Below are positions 40,301 to 52,300 of a stretch of 64,000 nt of DNA, piece by piece. Each line of letters starts with the position of its first letter. Position 1 is the stretch's first letter. The position numbers and the translations under genes are program-made. Under the pieces are notes generated by a model. That model was given only the letters and a program-made list of their open reading frames with translations. It was not told the origin of the DNA and searched no databases. This stretch comes from Lagopus muta (lineage: Eukaryota; Chordata; Aves; Galliformes; Phasianidae), in the NCBI RefSeq assembly GCF_023343835.1, contig NC_064437.1, forward strand, positions 25,271,001-25,335,000, given 5' to 3'.

Positions 40301-43300
40301 AATTCACATTTCTGCTCACAATAGTTTACAACTCTGCACTTTGCAACTGGCTTACTTTTAATGAGACAGTCTTTCCATATGTTTTTCACTGATAGCAGAG
40401 GTAAATGCATTCATACAGATGCACTTTTCTGAAGATGCTCTGGAGACAAAATGCTTGGCTCACAGGACTTTGGTCATACCAGCATTGCCATACTTAACTA
40501 ACAAATTAGGGAGGATATGTTTAGCTTTCGACTAAGCAATCAAAACTAGTACAGGTGAGGCAGTTGATATGGCAAAGAAACCTTTCCACCAATAATTAGC
40601 TAATATTAAATTACTTTGAATATTAGAAGACTGCTTCTTAATTATTTGCTTCCAGTAGAAGTGGAAAACATTCAACTGCTTTGTAGATTAAGACAATACA
40701 TGATACAAACTTTCCAAATGGAACAGAAAACTCAAATATTCAGGAGCCTTCAAGTCAGAAACGTTAAGCTTCAAATCTTTGCCCTCTGAGCATAAACACG
40801 TTAGGATTAAATCCTTGTATTTTGCACCAAAAAGAAAAAAGACAGTCCCCCTTCTAGGATCCTGCAGCACATCTCAGTTTCTAAAATTACATAAACTTTA
40901 TGCAAAGCAAATGTTCTTCAGTGACAGTTGTCATAAATTAAACTGAAACACTGGCCAAGGCAACTATAAGTAATGGTTCCAAGTAGCGAACGAACTTGGA
41001 AAAAGACTCAAGTATCTCAAATTTTATCCAGTTTCCCAGCAGAATCTCTGGCTCATCCTCTTCCATTATAATTAACCAATGAAAACAGAAGTGAACTATG
41101 CACATCATGACATCCCTGGAACGGCAACAGAAAATTCATTTTATTACTTTCCCATTTAAGCAAAGTATTTCTAGATTCCTTCAAATGAAGCTGCAGCAGA
41201 CGAAAGGAAAGCCAGCATCATGTGATGTGCTAGCTCTTTGTGCAATGTATGAAGTGTTTTGTAGTCACTTGCAGTTCATGAGATGAGATGGAAAAAGAAA
41301 GTAGTCTCATTTTACCACATGAGTGAAATCAGGAGAAATTGATGTGTGTTTAATGCTGTATGTAATGATTTCTCAGTGACTTTTTGGTTTTCAAGTAGCA
41401 AACTCTCGCAAGATTCAGAAATCATCAGGAGATATGACTTCTACCTTAAAAAGGCAGGCAGACCCCATGACATACTTTCCATCTTTACAGATGTACAAAT
41501 TCATGGCATATGCAAAGCAGATGTTCCTGTTGTAGCACATAAGCATGTATGATACCTTTAGTAGGGCATATCTGTACGAGGTGAACCGACTGACTGGAAC
41601 ACAGGATAGTAGTCACTAGAAATCATATTAAAAACTTATCTCTAGGTTTACATCAGGAAATCATATTCTAATGTCGTTAAATGATACTGAAATATGCCTG
41701 TTTTACATACATGTTTTCTCTCTGTGGCCTTCAGAGATTTTGCAGCGTAGTAAAAGAGTTGGGTTCCACACAACGCTACCCAGTACTTTGTCCAAGATGC
41801 TACCTAGGGAGAACGGGGAAAAAACAAGCATAATATACAAAAGAAATGTTAAAGTATGCTTAAGTATGCTTGCCCCTTTCCTTTTTCATTTTATGCATAG
41901 CCAGAAAGCATACTCCTTTGACATGAATACTTATTTTGGTTTGTAATTAATCAGACAATTGCAGTGCAATCACTTAAGAGTTATTACCTACCGATAAGCT
42001 GTTCAGGAAGATGAAACATGTTCATCACCTTTAAAGTTACCAGTATTTGTATAAGATTTTAAGCTGCATTACACTTCTCTTCCACTTCCTACATAATGGG
42101 TGTATCCTCATAAACTGAATATCCACCAAACAGAAGAATTCAAAATCTAGCAGTTGACCCTAACATTTATCGGCAAGGCAAAGGAGAACTCAGACACTTT
42201 AATCAATTGCATGCTTGCCATTTATTTTACTTACAATTGAGCAAAGGAAGAAACTGAGAAAGTGCGGGTTTTCTTTCTCTTATAAGTAAATGAACAAATA
42301 AATAAATAAATAAATCTTACTGTGGGTTTTTTGCCTTCTTTCAACAAAGTCTTCCTCCTGAGAACGCCTTGAATAGTAACTGCTCCTGGATACAAATGAA
42401 CAGCCAAATCTTCAGATTCTAGAGAGCTGAAAGGAGCATGTGAAAAAGTGTGTGAAAAGAATATATTTTTCCTAGTGAAGTTCCCCAGTCATTACCTCAA
42501 ACTACTGCAAACATCTGTATTTTAATTTATAATTGCCAGCTTCTTATTTATTAGACTTCATTGTGGAAAAAGACTTTGGCTGTTACGTGGAATTGCTGCA
42601 GTGGAATTTACACTCACAAGCAAAAGTGATCTGAAAAATTAGCCAAGCAGGTAGTCTTTAATTAAAAAAAGAATTAAAGCCTAGAACAACTCAAATTCAA
42701 GAGCAATTGATTTAACTGGCAAATATTTGGAGTACTGTTGCTCTCTGTGTTAGAACATCTCCTTCAGTCCTTGCAAGAAAGATTGACAGTTTTCTGTTGT
42801 TGTTGTTAGAAACACTGGAATCATTAGCACATCAGAAAACAAAGCAAAAGCTCAAACATGCACAATTTTAAAAATATCCAAGAGCAAGAACAGTGAGCAG
42901 GAGCAGTAATAAAGAGCAGAAACCCAAACCACAGCTTTAAGGTGTTTTAATGCATCTGGTGTGCTCCTCATCCTGATCTAACTCACATAGGATACAGGAG
43001 CAAAGGGCAAAAAACAAATGCCAGCTACAGCACTGAAAAATAAAACTTAGCTTTATTACAGTTATGAAGCTGACTGGAGCATAAAACATTTTCTATCAGA
43101 AAAATTCACAACAGGAATCATTTCAGTAAGTGTCAATCAGAGCAAACAACTCAATGCTGAAACCAGCAGCTTTCTGGAAAAGCCAAGAAGTCATGCAGCA
43201 TCTGAAACTTGTTTTGAAGTAAGACAGCATTTGCTGCTTTATCCGTCTTGCACTTGCACTTATTCAAGGTGAATTGGAAATCCAGCAAGCCTTTTCATTG

Positions 43301-46300
43301 CAGCACCTACTGAGGATGAGGATGTGGAGACAATTTTGGACATTGATGGGAACATGAGTTCAACTCAGTGAGACAATGCTTGCTTCTTAACATGAAAAAA
43401 ATGCATAGTTATCTGCCAGTTATTTCCCAATTACAGTGCCACACAGCTGCAGACAATGCTTAATTACTCAGAAGAATCAGTCATATCACTGTATCAGCTT
43501 TCAAAGAACACTGTATTATATAGAATTGGGACCAAATTTCATGCGTTACTCTGTTTAACCATCTCACTTGTCTTGGGGAAAGGGAATTGAATACATAACC
43601 ACTAATAAAGAAAACATTCTGTGTGCTATAGCCATTAGCACAAGAAGGAACTTTGCTGTCTGCAGAACTACCAACACTACTACACAGTGGCACGCAGATA
43701 AAAAGCTACCAATGGTAAAATACCTTTAAGCATGGATACAGAAACCCAGTGGTTCAGAATTGGGATTTGCAGACCAGAATGAACAAAAGCCCTTATGATG
43801 ACACAGATTAAGTCACAGAAGGAAAAAGTTTTAAGTTTGAAGAAAAAAGGTCTTTACCTTTATTTATTTGGACATGTAAGTAAAAAAGAGAACATCAGAA
43901 AACACCACTTAATTATTAAACCAAACCAAATCACCAACACCAGAGGGAAAGTCTGACACCTCTGTGTGCAGTGGGGATTGTACCTGCTGGCCTTCATGTG
44001 GCCTCGATAGCCATTTCGTGACACTCTTGTCCCCGGACCGAGAGAATGGTACAACCTGTTCCTGTTGGATTCCATTATAAATTGTATGTATTACATATAC
44101 TTTTATTCACACAAACAGCACGACTGCTAAAACAGCTTAGTAATTTTCTTTTGTGTCCGTATCACAAAGCCAATTCTTCCACATAAAAACCAGGATAATT
44201 TTATTTACAAAAACACATGCAGAGGTAGATACCATGCCTTTTATTTGAACAGGTGTTCACTTTGTCAAAACTCATGATGCTGAGATGTTTTATCAGCACT
44301 GAAGGTGACCGTTGAGAGAAAAGCCTGTGTTTACAGCTTAGAAACTACATCTCTATAAAGAAGGCATATTAATAAAACATTGATGTCTTAAAATTTTGAC
44401 TAAGATGTTACTACAAAAAAGAACACATTTCTAATTCTATGAGCAGACACACACACACAAGCTGTTGGGTTGAAGGGAATCAAAAGCTCTACCAAAATAT
44501 CTTGGGATTGACTGACAAGCACTGTTCTTACAATACACTGAAGGAATCCAAGCAACATCTCAATTCTCCAATTCATATCAACATTCAGCTTTATGCACAG
44601 GCTTCACATTTTAGCACCTGTAATCTGATCTATCCTGTTATCTAGGATTTGTGTTCTAGGCCTCCGTTTTGAATACTGCTTTGCTTTACTGAAAGTTGAT
44701 TTTCTGAACTGAGAATTTACTGAATTCCATTTAAATCAACAGAAACACGTCCACTTTTCTCCCACCTCCTATTTTCATCCATTTTTTTCAAATTGAACAT
44801 ATTATGCTGAAATCCAATTCTGCAGAAAGCAGGTGATTAAGAACACGAGTGAGAAGCTTACAAGCAATATCTCCTAGATAGCATAAACCTAACAAATAAC
44901 CTATCACTTGTCAGAAACGCCTTGCATTAACTGCAAAGGTGCATTTATAGGGGCAGGGTGGTATGGGAATGGGAAGTCTAAAGAAGTAACACTGCTGTGT
45001 TCCAATCCAGATTCAGAATAGCAGGCAAAAAAGCCCCCAAAAGTAAAAGTCTTACAAAAGAGATGCAGTAAAGGTACAAAGTATTGAATGAGAAAAACAA
45101 TGATTTCATTGTTGTCGTGGCTTTCTTTTGAAACCACATGAAACATTTCTTCTGTTGCAAAAGGAATCACCAACATGGTACTAATGAATCACCAGCTGCA
45201 GATAAAAGATGTCTTAGAATGTATGAAATATTTTTTGTTTTTAAAGAGCATTCAAGATTTGGACAAATTAAGCAGTAATTAAGATGAAAGAAAACCTTTC
45301 TACTTCAACTAACTGAGTTGCATATATATGCATACAGCTATTTCACATGCAAATGAAGTAAGTTTTCTTCTTAACCTTACAATTCTTTTTTGCATAACAA
45401 GGAGGGCATCTCTCTTGGATTTGAACTATATAAGGTAAATCTACTCAGAAACACTCAGGTTGACAACTAATAAGAATGAAGTGGCATTTCACATACTATC
45501 CTTAAAATGATACACTGCCAAAACTGGAAATTAAGTTCTTTGGAGTAATTTTGATTAACTTTAAAGGGACGCTCCAATGCTGAAAGCTCTCTCAAGTTTC
45601 AAAGTAAGTTTACTCTTTAAAATATAAAAAACCACCACAGAGACTCCAGTTCTCCTCCCTTCTGCATCTTCCAGTTAAAAATATCTGGAGGGCCAGAAAA
45701 AAAAGACAAGAATATTTGGTATTCCATACACTTCCTTCTGTCCCCGGGGAAACATGCATCTCATTTCTTCCCTTTGGGCACATTATTTCTACTTTATTTC
45801 TACTGTTATGCTGATTTGAGCTCTGGTATCCAAAGATCCTATTTCTAAATGGGGAATATTGAATTCCCACTTGCATGGCATAGGCACAGTCATTAGGAAC
45901 ACTGGCTGCACCCCTGTTTGCCAGTATCTGTCAATTCCAGACAACTAATGTTTATGCCTTGATGAATAATTCTTTTAAGAGTGGTAGCCAGACTGATAAA
46001 AATTGCAAAGATGTTCTTTCTAGTGATCGTACCATCTTAATATTTGCATTTCAGTTTATTATTTAAATTCACAACATACTTCAGCATCTTATAAACCAAA
46101 GAACAGATGCAAGGCTGTTGCATAGCCAGGAATTTCACATTTTCTGAATGTCTGTTAAGAAATCAATCCTTGCTGGAAGAGAAGGAGAGAACTTGTCATC
46201 AAAAACATGGAACTTCAAGTGCAGTTACCAAGGTGCCCTTCTCAGGAGGAAGGAAAATACTGAAGGAATTGGGAATTTAGAGGAAAAAAAATAATCTTCC

Positions 46301-49300
46301 AACATACTCATGTTGGACACAATGCAATATTTTTAACTAGCAGAAGTCAGGACCAGTCAGTTCTCCTCACAACATGGATGGAAAAAACCCTGCTTTATCT
46401 CAAAGGTCCACACAAACAATCCTGGAGAGTGCTGCTGTTCTCTAGAATCATGAGATACACATTGAGACTTACTAAAACTTAAGGTTTTTTCTTTTGTTGT
46501 TACTTGAGGAGCACACAGCTGAATTCATCACTTCTGTCTAAAGCTTTCCCATAAAATTTTTGATTGAATAATAACTTGAACTTGAAGTTCAAGTAAGATG
46601 AGAATCTCTGAAAATTTCACATTGCATAAGAGAGCACATAAAAGTTACACATCTCTTTTCTGACCCAACATTCTTTCTGTGCTTATATGGAATGTTCTTA
46701 TTTCTTACCTAATGAAACCTTGATGGTGTTTCCTTGTGCATATAATCATATTTATAGCACATTAATGTTCACCTTTGGCAGTGAGAGTGATCTTCAAAAT
46801 TTTCAGCCCTAAAGTAACACAACTTGAATTGCTTAAATTCAAATAGTACAAAGTCTGTGATACAGTTCCTGACTACAAGTCTCTTCAACTAAAAAACTTG
46901 TAACAAGCATGTCTTCATAGCATGGTAGAAGTCATCCAAGGCAGTTCTGAAGCTGATGGATAACCTGAAATCAAGCTACGGAAGCAAACTGAGCACTTTA
47001 TGCACATCTTATCAAGCTGTGGGATGATGAAACTTCCAACTTTTTCTATAAGATGCAGCTGTTAGTCTTCTTCCACATTCTCAAAAGCCATGAGAAAGGA
47101 CTAAATTGGGCAATATAGCCAAGTATTTGCAGGTATTAGGATAAGGGCAAGATACTAATTCTGAACCACAAAAGACGTAAGGTTTGTTACTGTGCTTTCC
47201 TATGTAACGGAGGCAAGTAACAATGGGTTCAAGAGGACATGGGAGAAAAACCAAGTGAAGATGTCAATGACAAGAACAAATGGAACAAAACTGGATGAAG
47301 TATCTCAAAGAAAGTGAAAATCAACAGGTTACATGAATACCATACACAAGACATGCAAATATATAAAAGAAGAAAGATCATTTTGGGGTTTAATGATACT
47401 TTTTAGAAGTATCTTTTTAGAAGATCTTTTTAGGCTGATCTGTGTAGAAGAATCTGCGCAATGAGTACGCATTCATTTAGACAAAACTCTGTTTTAACTA
47501 CTAGTGAGCAGAAGGTACTTCTCTGCTGCCTTACCAGATTCAGCACTCCTCTTTAGAGTTTTATTAACCTTGGCTCTCAAATTCTCACAAGTGATCTACA
47601 GATCACTAAAATAAAACATCGTTTTCAGGACTGAGAGATTGTAAGCAGTAATATTTCAATAAAGAAATGCAGTTTGAGAAAGTTTTTCTTACCTTTCAAA
47701 TGCTGGCCAAGAAGTCTCTTCACTGAGTTCAGAACCATCACTGCTACCTTGAAAAAATAAGAACGAAAGATAACTTCATTTCATCATCTACAACTCAACT
47801 ACTCCTGATCTGGCTGTTTCTCCTCAGAATATTTAAGATTAAATGCATAACGTACTTCACCAAAACACTACAGTGAAAATGATTAAGGGTTTGCTTCAGG
47901 AACCTCACATGAAATTGAAGTAGAGATTAAAATGGACTGCACCTAGGTGCACGTGAAGAAGATAAACATAAGGAATCCTACCTAATAAGAGAAAGGACAT
48001 TTTGAAAATGTAAGGACGATTGTAAATGCTGATTTGTCTGATTAACAGCACATGCACTTTAAAAAGTATTTAAAAACTGACAAGGTAGTGTCACATCTAG
48101 TGTTCTTAAAAGTGAAAACAAATAAATTAATCAATACGCATACAAATCTGTTATTTACTTTCCAACAACCTGAAGGAAGTATCTGGCAAATATCTGTTTT
48201 CTTTCACGGCTTTAACAGGTACAATTTTAGCTGTTACAGTACTTATAACTACTTCTACTTATGCTGTTCAAGTAATTTCTGTCATTTTTTCAGGCACTTT
48301 TGAGGATTTATTGCTGAAGGATCTGTTGTTTTGGCACTTTGACTTGAAAATTTGCTGGCTCTCCTACTTGAATATATTAAAAAAGTTATTTAGAATTACT
48401 TTCAGACAAACTTAAAAAAAAAACAACCAAACAAACAAGAACACAAACCAATCTGAATCAACATGCCTTTCTTATGGGTTCCCATAGTAGAAGAAAGGCT
48501 GAAAATAACAAGTTCCCTGTGATTTCATGCAGAAAAATCAGGAGGGCAGTTGTGCCCTGAAGAGTTAAGCAGTCTGTATATTTCTTGAGTAAATGCAGAG
48601 TAAAGATGGAAGCAATTCTCACACAGCAGGAGCAATGCAGTCTGAGCAATGAAAGTCTCAGCACTGGCTGTACCTCTCTCCATGCAAAATTTAAGAGAAA
48701 CTACATGCTTTTACCTGCCAACCAATTCAACTTAGCCTGCTTGCCAAACATTAGCTCAACATCTTACTAACATGATCTAGCACAGTTCTCCACGGAATAC
48801 TAGATTATTTGTCTCTCCTTGATTTTGCCCTGAAAGGAACATCCTAGCTTACTTCAAACTAACATTAAAGGTAACTTATACGGTAGAAGCAGCTAAGAGA
48901 CAACAAAGTGATGGTGGAAATACTGGCTCCTATGCCAGGCACAGACTGCTGTAAGAAAGAGGAGTATAAGACTCAAGGGGTGACTAAACATTTTCTAGAA
49001 GTGTTCTTAATATTTAAGTACTTACATGCTTCAGCATTTAACTACTTAAAAGTTACAGCAGCAGGCAGCTGCTGTACAGTTCATGTCTGTGATTGTTTCT
49101 TTGCCATATTTATGAAGATTTCATGCTTCTTGATTATTTACCCTCTTTATGGAATAGCAGATTGGTACAAATCCTTTAGATTTGTACATGCATTCTGCAC
49201 TGTGTCTTGTTTCACAATAGCTGGGTTGTAAAGGGACTGATGGAACAGAAACAGCTTAAACAAGACTCCAGGAAAAATAGTCACCATAGATGGCATCATC

Positions 49301-52300
49301 CAGCAGCTGTGAGGACAGCACATCTAGGAGCCACTGTTACTACAGTGGAGTAAGAGTTCTTACTTCAAGTAACTGCACAACAAATTCTGTATTACGAAGG
49401 TTTGGTTTTTTAATAAATATTTGAACAGGATGAGATGTTAAAACTTTATCCGAAATGACATTTTGAAGCTAACTACATTGGCTTTGCTAAGAGAGTTATA
49501 TATCAAACACTATGCTAAGTATTCTAACAAAAACATTTAAAAGCAAGTGCTGCTTTTAGAAATGCAAAACAAACCACTGCTGAAGAGCTGGAACGTCATC
49601 TTTCAGAAAGTGATAATCCCTGTGACACATTCAGAACAGTGAGAAAACTTGCATGTATTCTGGGGGCTCAATCAAAAGGTTTCGTTGATAAAGCAATGAC
49701 ACTTCTTAAAGCAATGTTAATTTAGAAGAAAGCATAATAACCATCCCAGCTATGCAGATGCCTATGTTGTTCTCAAAGGAACTGTAATAGAAACCTGGAA
49801 ACAGCTGAATTTTAGCTCTCAACTCACTCTCTTTAACAGTTACACGGAACGTATCTAATGGGACTTCTTTCAGATTCTAAGAAACTCAACGTTTTCTGCA
49901 TAACAAAATACATTAAAAAAAAAAAAAAAACTTTCCTCAAAAGAAAAAGATGTATTATATCCCTCAATTCAAAACAAAACAGAGTGAAAGGAACTGTTTA
50001 ACATACTAAAAATTAGATGCCTAGCCAAATTCTGTTTAAACATTAAAGTGCACTATTTAACCACCACCTCAACTGGAAATATTTCATTCATTCACTACTT
50101 TAAAAATATATCACCTTCTTAAATTTTTCTCAAGTATGTACTCAATATTTGTTTTTTTTTCCAACAACCTCAAGCAGGTCTTCAGGTTAAACTTAACAAG
50201 AAATTCTAGGCAGTTCAAATCATTTCTATTAAGTAATCTGCACGAGTTCTGGTTTGATTTAAGAAACCACCTGACACATACTGTTATCTTTCTAGTTTCC
50301 TTTATTACTAATAACACAAATACTACAGAGCAGAAAGGCCTTTTCCTTCCCCAGGAACAGCAGCAATTGCTAAAATGGGCTTTCGCTCACTGTGCTGACA
50401 ATCAGTGGAGAACTTTCAGGATTGCTTACCCAGAGCTCCAGAACTGCAGCTGAATACAGAAGTGAATTTGCTGGTTGCACTTCTAGATACACATACACAT
50501 GCCTCTGCTGCAGCCACCCAGAAAGCGAGGTTAGGCTTCCACTCCTGTGATAGGGAATGCCTAGACCATGGCATACCCATTCCCTCCCACCAATCACAGC
50601 ATCCATTCGTTGCTGAAAGTCTGAGGATATGGAACATTTAACACAGGCTTCCTTTATCCATAAGTTAGTCCCCAAAGTTAAACAGGTGTTAATATAAACA
50701 AACCAACCCCAAAGAGCTTAAAAAGTATTCAGACTAAAAATTCTTTCCCCTTCTCAAATCTGCAACTGACACTCTTTTGGCTCCAGTTACACAGTGTTTC
50801 CAGAGCTCCAGTCACTATAGCCAGTGACTGACCTGACAGAGCTTGAAATTCTAATGCAAAAACATAAAATACTGGTCAGTAGGCCTGATCCTCAATTGTT
50901 GCAGCATGGTACAGTCTAGCAAATGCCATGGAGATGGGCTTTGTGTCCTAAAAACTTTCTGCCTTGTTAAGTCTATTACTATAACAAAATTTCTCAAATA
51001 TTTGAACTTGTTCAGTATCATGTACTGTATGACAAAATTTAAGGAGCTCAACACTAATGGTGTTAAGACTGACTGATAACTCAATATACTGCCAGAAAAT
51101 CAACACACAGACATAAAATATAACTAGTAACTACTTTCATCCAGCTAACAAAAAGAACAGAAGCCATAGGATACAGATGGGGCAAAAACAGGTTGTGCAC
51201 AGCTGCACTGGTCACAAAACACAAACAGTGAATGCCCTCTACCAAACACTATTAAGGATTGGGGAAGGCCGGGTGCTGAACGTCCCTTTTCTCTACTCAA
51301 ATCCATGTATCCAGCTGCACATTTTTAATTTGAAGAACTTCACAACTCTGCTTCTTTTTTTTTTTTTTTATTTAAACCATATCCCTAAGAAAGTAGTAGT
51401 TCACAACAGCAGAGAAGGGGGAGCCACAATTACAGCAAGAGATTGGCACCTACGTTCTTGTGTGAAAAGAATATTATAAAAAATAAAGAAAATACTACTT
51501 CTGCCTGTAATCCTACCCAACTTTGACCTTCTCCATCTGACTGCTGACAACTCAGGAGTCCTAAACACCTGAACAGTACACGATGGGGTAAGACTCAAAC
51601 ACACACTGGCTGTGTAGAGTTCTTCCCTACTGTAAAGGCTGCCAAAAAACTGAAAATATGCATGCTGTATACCTACACCTATACTTCATTTATTCAAAGA
51701 GAAATATAATCTCTTGTAGGATTCAATTGCTTCATGATGGAGAATTAATAGACGAATTCAATAAGAAGTTGATAGCCTTGTAAGCATTTTATGCCAGTTC
51801 AGATTTGCCAAATGTACTGTTCCCACAAAGCCATTTTCTTACATTAATTTGCATTGATTTCAAACACCTTTCTTAGACTACGGCATTAATTTCACTGATT
51901 GCATTAACATAAAGGCTCAAGTTATCCTTGACCAACTGGAACACACAACAAAATACAAATGCTTCATAGCTTTAGTTTTTCAGACCTTCACCCATAGCAC
52001 TGCAGACTAGGGAAAGTAAGAAAAAAAAAGGTCTAGGAAGAAAAGACCAAAGTTAAAACTTAATTTGCATTTGAAACTCTTACAAATATGATCTAGAAAT
52101 GTGTGTTCTTTGAGTTTTTAAGCTTCTAAAATTTAACTCTCAATTTCAGCTGTTTCTTTCTGTGGTCTTACTTTTATAACAACACTTAACTGGTGTACCC
52201 ATGAGAATGCATGTTCAGAAACCTCTCAGGCAAATTTACCCTGCATCTGGTATGCTGGCTGGTGTAAAAGGAGAAAAACCACACAGAAGCAATATACGAA

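Larger units (their letters stand above)
44062..47692 (-). other. RALGPS2: RALGPS2 intron, about 3.6 kb
   Basis: GTAAGA donor and AACAG acceptor with a poor pyrimidine tract. It contains a 21-base palindrome at 46574-46594 and a three-copy 14-base tandem repeat at 47396-47437. Confidence 0.85.
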
